Below, one piece after another: positions 45,999 to 54,559 of a DNA stretch of 64,000 nucleotides. Where the stretch lies: NCBI RefSeq assembly GCF_021390335.1, contig NZ_JAJUXK010000003.1, positions 248,001 to 312,000 on the forward strand. The letters run 5' to 3'. This DNA is from Dyadobacter sp. CY343. Lineage in GTDB: Bacteria; Bacteroidota; Bacteroidia; Cytophagales; Spirosomataceae. How positions within the stretch are numbered: position 1 is the stretch's first letter; each line of letters begins with the position of its first letter. The notes beneath the pieces were generated by a model, which saw only the letters and a program-made list of their open reading frames with translations, was not told the DNA's origin and did not search any database. Position numbers and translations under genes: made by a program.

Positions 45999-46775
45999 CT
46001 ATTCCTCCGACAATTCGATCCAGGTAGGCGCGTGGTCGCTCGACTTTTCCCACCCTCTTACTTCCTTGTCCACGCCGGCATTGAGCAGCCTTTTTTTGAG
46101 ATGCGGGCTCAGGAGAAAATGGTCGATGCGAAGTCCGGCGTTTCGGCCGTACGCATTTCGGAAGTAGTCCCAGAAAGTATAGATCACTTCGTTTGGATAA
46201 ATTTTGCGCAATGCGTCTGTCCAGCCCTGGTCAACCAAATTCTTGAAAGCTTCCCTGACTTCGGGTCTGAAAAGCGCGTCATCGACCCAGCGCTCTGGCT
46301 TGTACACGTCAAGTTCGGTCGGCATTACATTGTAGTCGCCTGCCAGGATCACGGGCACATCGTGGGTGAGCAGTTCGGCGGCGTGGGCATGGAGCCGCTC
46401 AAACCAGCCCAGTTTATATTCAAGCTTTGGGCCGGGCGGCGGGTTTCCGTTCGGCAGGTACAGGCAGCCGATGACCATATTGTTGATGATTGCCTCGATG
46501 TACCTGCTATGTGTATCTTCTTCATCACCAGGAAGTTCCCGCCGCAATTCCTGGATCTCATGACCGCGTGACAGGATCGCGACGCCATTCCAGCTTTTCT
46601 GTCCATGCCAGATCGCCTGGTAACCTGCATCTTCGATCGCTTTCAGAGGAAACTTTTCCTGAGGGGCTTTCAGTTCTTGCAGGCATACCACGTCGGGCGC
46701 AGTTTCATGGAGCCAGCGAAGCAATACCGGCAACCTGCCATTCACGCCATTCACATTGTAAGTAGCTATTTTCAT
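45999..46775 (-). CDS. xth: Exodeoxyribonuclease III
   Basis: A 258-residue AP endonuclease/3' exonuclease of the EEP fold used in base excision repair. Conserved sites: MKIATYNVNGVNGR at the start, VVCLQELKAP with the metal-binding Glu, WHGQKSWNGVAILSR, VILAGDYNVMPTELDVYKPE, LRIDHFLLSP and SSDHAPTWIEL with the catalytic Asp-His. Length is normal. Its ATG overlaps the stop of the upstream gene (ATGA), so it is co-translated with the secreted protein of unknown function. It is the last intact gene of a three-gene minus-strand unit and is followed by a LytTR relic. Confidence 0.96.
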   Translation of the reverse strand: MKIATYNVNGVNGRLPVLLRWLHETAPDVVCLQELKAPQEKFPLKAIEDAGYQAIWHGQKSWNGVAILSRGHEIQELRRELPGDEEDTHSRYIEAIINNMVIGCLYLPNGNPPPGPKLEYKLGWFERLHAHAAELLTHDVPVILAGDYNVMPTELDVYKPERWVDDALFRPEVREAFKNLVDQGWTDALRKIYPNEVIYTFWDYFRNAYGRNAGLRIDHFLLSPHLKKRLLNAGVDKEVRGWEKSSDHAPTWIELSEE

Positions 46776-47503
46776 TTTAGTTGTTGATTCAAGTTCTGGC
46801 TGTAATTGAGCAGTCTTTCGAGGTCTTCTTCTTCGGTGAAATTGACCGGGTTTTGTTTCAGATATTCGCCGATCTGGTCTTTGTATTTCGGAAAGAGGCG
46901 GGTAATGCTGGTCTTGCCAGGAATCATGTACCGGTCATTTTTATCCACAAAAAAGTAAAGTATGCGGTGGCCGAAAATCGCTTCGGTATCCATCTTAAGT
47001 TTCCTCCCGCCCGGCGCATTTGCATTTGCATAGGAGCTGTAAGTAGTTACAGATGAGGCAGTATAGGATATTCCATAAGGTCCGCCCTTTTCGTTACCGA
47101 TCCGAGCCAGCAAATGTTTTTTGGCTAGTTTAATATCCCCGTAATTGGACACCATTTCACAAAACCCGTACTGCTTTTCATTGTAAAAAATTGCGCCCTG
47201 CATGTCGACTACCTTGATCATTTTCTTGTCGAGCAGTTCCAGTGTATCTTTTTGATCTTTTAAAAAGAGTACCTCACCGCTCAGGTAAGAATAGTTCAGC
47301 ATAGCCTCCACCATCCGGCCACCGTAAAAAAGCACCTTTCCTTTCTGAAAAGTCGGATATTGAAACTGGTCTGCAACAGGAATGATCTTGTCGGGATAAT
47401 CCCCTGCCTTCACCTTGAACGTAGGCCGGCTCTGACTGTGAGTGACCTGAAATGCGCCCGTAATGCAGTACAGAAGCAGACTTGCCGATATGGATATTTT
47501 CAC
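46772..47503 (-). CDS. Secreted protein of unknown function
   Basis: I do not recognise this family. From a GTG at 47503 it has 243 residues and a credible signal peptide (KISISASLLLYCITGAFQVT). A GTG directly after the upstream stop (47557) would add 18 residues and is the alternative. The mature part is mixed alpha/beta with VLFYGGRMVEAMLNYSYLSG, LLDKKMIKVVDMQGAIFYNE and SITRLFPKYKDQIGEYLKQN. The last of these resembles the C-terminal helix pattern found in several Bacteroidota periplasmic proteins. It overlaps exonuclease III by 4 bp and directly follows the TPR gene. Confidence 0.75.
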   Translation of the reverse strand: MKISISASLLLYCITGAFQVTHSQSRPTFKVKAGDYPDKIIPVADQFQYPTFQKGKVLFYGGRMVEAMLNYSYLSGEVLFLKDQKDTLELLDKKMIKVVDMQGAIFYNEKQYGFCEMVSNYGDIKLAKKHLLARIGNEKGGPYGISYTASSVTTYSSYANANAPGGRKLKMDTEAIFGHRILYFFVDKNDRYMIPGKTSITRLFPKYKDQIGEYLKQNPVNFTEEEDLERLLNYSQNLNQQLK

Positions 47504-47557
47504 TTGCGGAGATTTAATAGTGAATGCAGACGAATTGTTAAAAGGCCGGAACGACAC

Positions 47558-49273
47558 TTATTTCATAAAAACAGAGCCTGCAGGTAGTTCGTCGGCGTGC
47601 GCGAAAGGTGCTTTGTATTGCCCGGTATATTTCGCTGCCAGCTGTGTTTTTCCCTGCGCTTTGGCACTCTGGTACAAGCCCATCAGCGACCATCCGTTCC
47701 CCGGGTTTTTTACCAGATCTGCTTTGTAAACCTGATCAGCTAATGCAGTCTGGCCACTTTTAACCAAAATATTTCCTAAAAACTGCCTGCTCGGGATTGG
47801 CCAATCTTTGGGTTCTGTGTATATCAGATTATCTTCCAGTTTCACCGCCGCTTGCAGACTGGCGATTGCTTTTGCCTGGTCTTTCTGTGCGTAAGAAATC
47901 ACTCCGGTCAGGATCTTCTCGGCGATCCGCGCCATTTCTACCGGCGAATTGAAGGGTATCCTGCGTTTGGTGAGAATCGGGTCGTTGATCTTTTCGCGAA
48001 GACTATTTAGTTCCTGCGCTGCAAGCTCTGCCTTGCCGGTATTCACGAGCGCAAGCCCTTTCGCGAAGTTGGACAAAATGCCGGCGTAAGTCCATTTAGG
48101 GTCCAGTTTTACCGTATCGTTCAGTATCTGCTCCCATTTGCCCATTCTCACATTCACCATTACCGGCAGCATAAAGAGGTACTGATCGTAAGTCGTCTCG
48201 TAGGCAGGCGTAACACTTTTCCGGGCCCGCTGGCCGTAACGTAGGGCGTCTTTGTACATGCCGCCCGTCAGCGCGCAGTAAGTTTGAACCGCAAAATAAT
48301 GAGGTGAATGCTTGTTCAGACCAAGATTTTTGGCGACCATATCGTAGCGCAAAAGGTTTTCGTCGGCGAGGTTGTTTACTTCCACGCCTTTGTAATACAG
48401 TCCATTACGCTCGTATTCGTGACTCGCCATGTGTACCATGTGCGCCACGCCCGGCAGCAGGTCGCGCAGCGTTTCAGCACTGCCCAGTGCCACGCCCGGG
48501 TTCCGGGACGCTTCCGTCAGGTGAATATGGTAATGCAGGGCTGCGGGGTGTTTTGGGCTTTCTTTCAATACTTTCTGGCAAAGTGCTACCAGTTCCGGTG
48601 TCCATGATTTTGCTAAACCGTCGCGGTTCCAGAAGTCCCACGCGTGGAGCAGCATCACGGCATCAATATATAATACCTTAAATTCTTTCTCCTCCGGATG
48701 CTCAGCCACCAGCGATTTCATGCTTTTTGCATAGGCTGTATTCAGTTTTTGCCGCTCGGCGTCACCCGGCCCGTCGGAATAACGCGTGTTCATTGCTTTG
48801 ATCAGCTTTTGTTCTTTCACGCCCGCGCTTGCAGCTGCCGCATTCATTTTAGCCAAAACTTCTGCAATCTCAGCTGGTTTCTGATAGCTGTGCGCCGCAT
48901 TATAGTACGGTCCCATCGCAAGCGCCTGTCCCCAATACGCCATCGCGTTTTGCGGGTCGAGCCGCGCCGCTTCCTTGAAAGAAGCCACAGATTCGCGTAC
49001 GTGGTAGCTATAATACATATTCAAGCCCTGATCGAAATAGAACTGGGAGCTGTCGACGGTAGTGGTGACCGGAAACGAATAGGAGCCCCAGCCGGGAAGT
49101 ACACCCACAAATTTTCCGTTTTCATCGAGGCCCGATTGCCGGGTATAAGCCGGCCCGCACATCGTTATATTTTCACTTGTATCCGAAGGAGTTGTATCGG
49201 ACACAGTCAATTTCAGTGAAACCAGGCCGATGCAGTAGGCGGCGAGTAAAATAAGCGGGTTGAAAATATTCAT
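47558..49273 (-). CDS. Exported tetratricopeptide repeat protein
   Basis: 571 residues from the ATG at 49273 (MNIFNPLILLAAYCIGLVSL); an ATG at 49396 would add 41 residues with a second hydrophobic stretch. TPR-like helices occur throughout: FDQGLNMYYSYHVRESVASF, EAARLDPQNAMAYWGQALAM, HMVHMASHEYERNGLYYKGV, YGQRARKSVTPAYETTYDQY and AIASLQAAVKLEDNLIYTEP. It is likely periplasmic. It is the first gene of a unit ending with exonuclease III. The TAA stop is immediately followed by a GTG that may start the next gene. No catalytic motif was seen. Confidence 0.82.
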   Translation of the reverse strand: MNIFNPLILLAAYCIGLVSLKLTVSDTTPSDTSENITMCGPAYTRQSGLDENGKFVGVLPGWGSYSFPVTTTVDSSQFYFDQGLNMYYSYHVRESVASFKEAARLDPQNAMAYWGQALAMGPYYNAAHSYQKPAEIAEVLAKMNAAAASAGVKEQKLIKAMNTRYSDGPGDAERQKLNTAYAKSMKSLVAEHPEEKEFKVLYIDAVMLLHAWDFWNRDGLAKSWTPELVALCQKVLKESPKHPAALHYHIHLTEASRNPGVALGSAETLRDLLPGVAHMVHMASHEYERNGLYYKGVEVNNLADENLLRYDMVAKNLGLNKHSPHYFAVQTYCALTGGMYKDALRYGQRARKSVTPAYETTYDQYLFMLPVMVNVRMGKWEQILNDTVKLDPKWTYAGILSNFAKGLALVNTGKAELAAQELNSLREKINDPILTKRRIPFNSPVEMARIAEKILTGVISYAQKDQAKAIASLQAAVKLEDNLIYTEPKDWPIPSRQFLGNILVKSGQTALADQVYKADLVKNPGNGWSLMGLYQSAKAQGKTQLAAKYTGQYKAPFAHADELPAGSVFMK

Positions 49274-49474
49274 CGGGTTGAATTTCGGTATTTTTTTAAA
49301 AGCAGGTCCAGGTCGCTGTAAGGCGATTATATTCTGAAATATAAGCATAAATGCCGCAAGTAATGTGCCGATCTCAGGCAGATAAATTATGCTCATTGCG
49401 CTTTGAGCTCATCATTATTTGGAATCATACCTAATTAGTTCTATAAAATATCGATATTTCAGTGTGATTTGAAT

Positions 49475-52400
49475 ATGGTCATGGTGAATATTGATTTTCA
49501 TGTAGTGTTTGATATGTTACCCGCGCCGGCAGTGGTGCTGGAAGCTGATTCACCTGTTTTTACAGTCGTAGCTGTCAATCGCAAATGGCAGGAAGTGAGC
49601 GGATTATCTGCGGCTGATATGGTAGGCAAAGGGTTTGTTGAACACTTTAACCTTATGCCGGAGCAAAGCCGGCAGGAATGGAGCAGGCTGTTGGAAGATG
49701 TGAAACGTTCCGGTAACCCGCAACAGCTCGGCCCCGACGTTTTTTTTCGAAATAACCTTTATACCGGAGAGCAGGAAAGCAGCATATTTTCCTTGGATAT
49801 AGCGCCCCTCGATCAAGGCCGGTTGCTGCTTGTTACTGCTACGGACGTGACGGAAACAAGCAAAGCCACACAAAGCGAAAATCTGATCCAAACCATAGAC
49901 GGTATCGTCTGGGAGGCCGATGCTACGACTTTACAGTTTCGTTTTGTGAGTGATCAGGTAGAAAAGATCCTCGGTTTTACAGCAGCGCAGTGGCTTTCCG
50001 AACCCGATTTCTGGAAAAACCACATGCACGTTGCTGACCGAGCGGCGTTACCAGAGTTCTGTCCTTTGCTCTCGGAGCCGGGCGCCAGTCACCGGTTTGA
50101 TTACAGAATGATCCGTGCAGACGGAGAAGTGGTCTGGATCCGGGATATTGTTACCATCGTGGGTCAGGAATCCGGCGCGTTGTTATGCGGTTTTATGGTT
50201 GACATTACCGAAACCAAGCGCCTGGAAGATGTGGAACGTTTGGAAAAAGTAGTGCTCGAGCTGAGCGCACAGAAAGACTCGTTGCTGACCGACGTACTCG
50301 ATCGGTACCTGTTGGGGATCGAGCAGATCTTCCCGGATATGAAGTGTTCGATTCTGGCTATTAAAGACAATAAGCTGAAAAACTGGTCGTCGCCTTCTTT
50401 GCCGGAATCCTATATCCGGGGAATCGAAGATTTAGCGATAGGCCCATTTACAGGTTCATGCGGGACTGCGGCCTTTACCCGCGAACTGGTGATTGTAGAT
50501 GATATTGCTACCGATCTCCGCTGGGACCGCTACAAGGATATTGCCTTGGATGAGGGCCTGCTCGCATGCTGGTCACATCCTATTATCCTGTCAGATGGTA
50601 CTGTAATCGCTACATTTGCAGCATATTATGACAAAATAAGGTTGCCGGACGCAGACGAGTTGAAGCTTATCGATAAAGCGGTCGCGCTTCTGACTCTAAT
50701 CCTGGAAAGCCGCCGCAATGCAGCGCTTATTGCCGACGCGGCGATGCTCATTTCACAGGGGCAGGAGCTTGCGCGGCTGGGTACCTGGCAATGGGATACC
50801 GGTACGAACGAAATCGTGTGGTCGGATACGCTGTACACCATCTACGGTCTGGACCGCAGCAGTTTTAAACCTTCTATGGACAACTACCTTGGGCTCGTAC
50901 ATCCTTTGGATATGCAGCGGGTCCATGACAATATCCTGCATGCAATAGCCACTAAAAGCGAAGTCGAGTTTGAAGAACGAATTGTGCATTCCTCGGGAGA
51001 ATACCGTTACCTGAAAACGTGGACGAAGACCAAGCTGGATGAGAACGGAAAGGTGATCATGTTGATCGGCGCGTGCCTCGATACGACGGCCAGCAAGAAT
51101 ATCCAGGATAAGCTGCTCGCGAGCGAGTCAAGACTGAGGAGCCTCGTCGATTCGCAGACCAACTACGTGGTACGTACCGACCTTTCGGGAAAGTACACTT
51201 ATTACAACAGTACTTTCAACGAAGATTTTCGCTGGTTCTATAACAGTGATGATTTTCTCGGGATAAACTGCCTGATGGTCGTCTGCCAATATCATCGCGC
51301 CGACGCAATCAATGCGGTTAAGAAATGCCTACACAACCCGGGACATATGTGTACCGTTGAGCTGGATCACGTACAGCAAAGTGAAAAAGCGCGGACAGTT
51401 TTCTGGCATTTCATCGCATTAACGGATTCCAATGGCGAGCCAACTGAAATTCAATGTATCGGCATCGACATTTCGGAGCGGAAGCAGGCCATTGACGACC
51501 TGCGGAAAAGTAACGAGCGTTACGAACTCCTGAATATGGCCACCAACGATGCGATCTACGATTGGGATATTGTCAACGACCATGTCAAATGGGGCGACGG
51601 GTATGTAAGACTTTTCGGATTGAAGATCGGGACCGAAAAAATGAAGCTGGAAGAGTGGGCAAGCCACCTGCACCCGGACGATCGGGTTGCTACCGTACAG
51701 AGTCTGGAACTGCGGCTTGCCGATAAAGACCAGAAGAAATGGGTGGCTGATTATCGTTTTGAAAGGTTCGACGGGACTTATGCATTCGTGGAAGAGATCG
51801 GTTATATCCGGCGAAACCGGTCGGGCCGGGCAGTGCGTATGATCGGCGTGCTGCGCGATATTTCCCAGCAAAAACAGGAAGAGTATGAATTGAAATTGCT
51901 GGGGTCCGTGATCACGAATACAAACGACGCGGTACTGATCGCGCAATCGGAACCCGGCGATATTGCACAGCTTCGGATACTATATGTGAATGGCGCATTT
52001 ACCCGTCTCACAGGCTACACGCCCGCCCACGTCATCGGCCAGAATCCAATGTTATTGAAGGGGTTCAACTTGCCTGAGAACGATTTTGCCAGACTTGCAG
52101 AAGCGATTACCAATGTAAAATCGCTGAAAGCGGAAACGATCCACTACCAGCGTGACGGGCAGCACTATTTTATCAATCTCTCCATTCACCCCGTTGTAGA
52201 TGCGGCTGGTACGCTTACGCACTGGATTTCGATCGGCCGCGATGTTACTGAAAAGCGCCGGTATGTATTTGAGATTGAAGAACGGAACAAGAAGTTGCAG
52301 GAAATAGCGTGGATGCAGTCGCACGTGATCCGGGCGCCGCTTGCCAGAATGATGTCACTGATCGACCTTCTCAGGAACTACGAGAATTCAGAAACAGAAA

Positions 52401-52492
52401 AAGACGAATTGCTCGAACATATCCTGCATTCAGCCCATTCACTTGACGATATTATCAGGGACATTTCATCAAAAACAGAAGATCTGGGCTAG
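49475..52492 (+). CDS. Multi-PAS/GAF sensor protein ending in HisKA, without ATPase domain
   Basis: About 1005 residues, soluble, with no membrane helix. Order: PAS (about 5-130), PAS_3 (about 140-260; RMIRADGEVVWIRDIVTIVG), GAF (about 265-420; FTGSCGTAAFTRELVIVDD), PAS_3 (about 435-555), PAS (560-680), PAS_3 (685-810), PAS (815-935), then a HisKA-like helix pair. The phosphoacceptor His is about residue 950 in MQSHVIRAPLARMMSLIDLL. The protein stops about 55 residues later (SLDDIIRDISSKTEDLG) with no N, G1 or G2 ATP-binding boxes. It cannot autophosphorylate as a normal kinase and may instead be phosphorylated by, or dimerise with, another kinase. The start ATG is at 49475; a TTG two codons earlier is possible. 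It overlaps the convergent barrel gene by 4 bp. Confidence 0.88.
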   Translation: MVMVNIDFHVVFDMLPAPAVVLEADSPVFTVVAVNRKWQEVSGLSAADMVGKGFVEHFNLMPEQSRQEWSRLLEDVKRSGNPQQLGPDVFFRNNLYTGEQESSIFSLDIAPLDQGRLLLVTATDVTETSKATQSENLIQTIDGIVWEADATTLQFRFVSDQVEKILGFTAAQWLSEPDFWKNHMHVADRAALPEFCPLLSEPGASHRFDYRMIRADGEVVWIRDIVTIVGQESGALLCGFMVDITETKRLEDVERLEKVVLELSAQKDSLLTDVLDRYLLGIEQIFPDMKCSILAIKDNKLKNWSSPSLPESYIRGIEDLAIGPFTGSCGTAAFTRELVIVDDIATDLRWDRYKDIALDEGLLACWSHPIILSDGTVIATFAAYYDKIRLPDADELKLIDKAVALLTLILESRRNAALIADAAMLISQGQELARLGTWQWDTGTNEIVWSDTLYTIYGLDRSSFKPSMDNYLGLVHPLDMQRVHDNILHAIATKSEVEFEERIVHSSGEYRYLKTWTKTKLDENGKVIMLIGACLDTTASKNIQDKLLASESRLRSLVDSQTNYVVRTDLSGKYTYYNSTFNEDFRWFYNSDDFLGINCLMVVCQYHRADAINAVKKCLHNPGHMCTVELDHVQQSEKARTVFWHFIALTDSNGEPTEIQCIGIDISERKQAIDDLRKSNERYELLNMATNDAIYDWDIVNDHVKWGDGYVRLFGLKIGTEKMKLEEWASHLHPDDRVATVQSLELRLADKDQKKWVADYRFERFDGTYAFVEEIGYIRRNRSGRAVRMIGVLRDISQQKQEEYELKLLGSVITNTNDAVLIAQSEPGDIAQLRILYVNGAFTRLTGYTPAHVIGQNPMLLKGFNLPENDFARLAEAITNVKSLKAETIHYQRDGQHYFINLSIHPVVDAAGTLTHWISIGRDVTEKRRYVFEIEERNKKLQEIAWMQSHVIRAPLARMMSLIDLLRNYENSETEKDELLEHILHSAHSLDDIIRDISSKTEDLG

Positions 52493-53076
52493 AATGCGAA
52501 TTTCAATCCGATAGCCAGATTTAAAATATCACCCGGCGTAAGAAATCCGGTGTTCTGCACATAACTGATCAGCATCAGATCGTATGTGCCGATCTCATAA
52601 TACAATTCCAGTCCCCGCCTGCGCGAATGCATCGTCAGTTCCCGAGCGATTTTTCCGCCCGCGTAAATGCCCGGCCTGAATGCAGTCGCCCACCAATAGT
52701 AACCTTTCGGATAGTAGGCCGGCCACTTCGAGTCGAACTGTGGCCCGAACGTATAGCTCAGGTACATGCCAATTGAAACGGGTGCCAGGTAGTAGTCGTT
52801 TTTGAGCGCGACCCGCCAGGGCGAATAGGTCGTTTTTCCGGTAATGGTGATCAATGCGTCCCCGCCGAATTCTTCGGGCAGATAGCCGAAAAGGAAGTCG
52901 GTTTCGAGTTTTTTGTTCCTGGAATTATACCCCGGGCCGCCCGATAAAAAACCTGTCCCGCCCGCGAATTGCAGCTTCATGTGATCGGGCAGGTACCAGC
53001 GCTTTGCCTTCGGACCTTCCTGCGCTTCCGCGGCAAAGGACAGCGAAGCAAGTATTAAAAGCAGATATTTACTCAT
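52489..53076 (-). CDS. Outer-membrane beta-barrel protein
   Basis: 195 residues from the ATG at 53076 with a signal peptide (MSKYLLLILASLSFAAEAQ). The mature part alternates polar and hydrophobic residues: MKLQFAGGTGFLSGGPGYNS, LETDFLFGYLPEEFGGDALI, VSIGMYLSYTFGPQFDSK and LNLAIGLKFAF. It ends in Phe, which fits an eight-stranded-type outer-membrane barrel. It lies 4 bp downstream of the metallophosphoesterase lipoprotein gene, so the two probably form an operon. Function unknown. Confidence 0.8.
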   Translation of the reverse strand: MSKYLLLILASLSFAAEAQEGPKAKRWYLPDHMKLQFAGGTGFLSGGPGYNSRNKKLETDFLFGYLPEEFGGDALITITGKTTYSPWRVALKNDYYLAPVSIGMYLSYTFGPQFDSKWPAYYPKGYYWWATAFRPGIYAGGKIARELTMHSRRRGLELYYEIGTYDLMLISYVQNTGFLTPGDILNLAIGLKFAF

Positions 53077-53080
53077 TTTC

Positions 53081-53887
53081 TTAAAAATTAATACGTTCAA
53101 CTTCCTGCCCGCCTTTCCATACCTTAATCTTCAAATAACCCCTGGCACCCATGCTCGTCGTAACCACGTAGCGAACACCGTCTTTGTAATATTCCCCGTC
53201 GTTGAATGAATGCTGGTGACCGTACAGACTCATGTGCACATTCGGGTTATTGCCGAGCAGCTCACCGTACTCTTTTTCAAGGTTTCTGTCAAAATCGTTG
53301 TCGTAAGGCGGAATGTGCGCGATCACGATCATATCCTTGTTTTCCGGGTTATCCGCCAGCTCCTTCCGCAGCCAGTTCACATCCGGTACAGTTCCGTCGA
53401 ATGCATATTCACGGGAATTGGTATTGATGAAGATGAATTTGTGGCTGCCGTATTCAAAGGAATAGTCCATCGGCCCGAACATTTTGCGGTAAGCATCGGG
53501 GCCGTTGGCGACAATATCGTGGTTGCCGATCACCGTCATATAGGGCACATGCAGCTTGGAAAGAATGCGGTTTACCCATTTAAATTCCTGTGAAAGACCG
53601 AAATCGGAAATGTCGCCAGCGTGGAGTACGAATGAAATGTCCCGATGCTTATTAGCACTTTTTACAAAATCTTCGGATTCGTCGTACCAGCGCTGCGAGT
53701 CACCCATCAATATGAATCTGAGCGTATCCGGAGGCGGCTGGGAAACGAGCGCAGCGATGTTCCGTGCATTGAGATTGGATTCTCCGTTATGAAGCGTGAC
53801 CTGGTTGGGGTTGTATAAAAACAGGCTGTCGCAGGAAGAAAAAAAGAGCAGACTGACAAAGGGTAAAAAACGTAAAACGGGCTTCAC
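53081..53887 (-). CDS. Metallophosphoesterase lipoprotein
   Basis: 268 residues with a lipobox-like N-terminus (LLFFSSC, Cys19) and the calcineurin-like phosphoesterase motifs in order: FILMGDSQ, VLHAGDISD, VIGNHDIV, VIAHIPPYD and LYGHQH. All metal-binding Asp, Asn and His residues of the family are visible. It is probably anchored in the envelope and acts on an extracytoplasmic phosphoester. It shares an operon with the small barrel protein downstream. Confidence 0.88.
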   Translation of the reverse strand: MKPVLRFLPFVSLLFFSSCDSLFLYNPNQVTLHNGESNLNARNIAALVSQPPPDTLRFILMGDSQRWYDESEDFVKSANKHRDISFVLHAGDISDFGLSQEFKWVNRILSKLHVPYMTVIGNHDIVANGPDAYRKMFGPMDYSFEYGSHKFIFINTNSREYAFDGTVPDVNWLRKELADNPENKDMIVIAHIPPYDNDFDRNLEKEYGELLGNNPNVHMSLYGHQHSFNDGEYYKDGVRYVVTTSMGARGYLKIKVWKGGQEVERINF

Positions 53888-54098
53888 TTTTGATAGATTT
53901 TTAAAGGTACCACCTTACGCGAATTCGGTCAGGTGAGTCAGTAAATAACCGTTGCCCGCCGATTAAAATTCCTTGAAACCGCTCTGAAACGTCATTCTAA
54001 TAAGTTTCTAAAATCAGAAAAGTGAGTAAAGGCGTGACTTATTTGCCGGTACGATTTTTGCACTTGTAGCTGCATTACCTCATTTAAATAAGAAAGCA

Positions 54099-54554
54099 AT
54101 GAAAATCAGAAATGTAGTAGGAACCCTGGTATTAGCAATAATGACTTGCTCGCTATCGGCGCAAGTGGTTTCGAAGGACTCTATCAATCTATTGAAGGAC
54201 CAAAAAGAGGCTCTTGAACTGAGCAAGAAATTAAATGACCGCAAACTCGAACTTGCGAAGCTGGAAAATGAGCTTCAAAGCAAAACCGACGAAGCAGCGA
54301 AAAGTGCAGAGGCCGCGCAAAAATCGGCAGATGCCAACAGGGAAGCTGCCGATAAATTGGGGAATGATCCGCAAGACAAAAGGGCAGCACGACGGGCAAG
54401 CAAAAGTGCCGGCTCAGCCAACAAAGACGCTAAGCGGGCAAGAAGAGCAGCCGATCAGCTAGATCGCCTGACAAAAGATATTGAAGAGCTGAAAAGAGAT
54501 ATCAGCAAAGACGAAGAAAAATTATCATCCCTGCCTGCTGGCACAGGAAGGTAA
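54099..54554 (+). CDS. Small exported coiled-coil protein, paralogue of 15360-16883
   Basis: 151 residues with a signal peptide (about 1-21, ending SLSAQ). The rest is almost entirely charged coiled coil (KLNDRKLELAKLENELQSKT; AQKSADANREAADKLGNDPQ; RLTKDIEELKRDISKDEEKL). It aligns along its whole length with residues about 20-130 of the barrel protein at 15360-16883. Shared points include QVVS(K/Q)DS, QKEA, SADANR(E/Q)AA, NPQDK-like segments and LTKDIEEL/LNKDIAEL. It lacks a barrel and so would be a free periplasmic form. It may interact with, or compete with, the larger paralogue. Confidence 0.85.
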   Translation: MKIRNVVGTLVLAIMTCSLSAQVVSKDSINLLKDQKEALELSKKLNDRKLELAKLENELQSKTDEAAKSAEAAQKSADANREAADKLGNDPQDKRAARRASKSAGSANKDAKRARRAADQLDRLTKDIEELKRDISKDEEKLSSLPAGTGR

Positions 54555-54559
54555 GGTAA

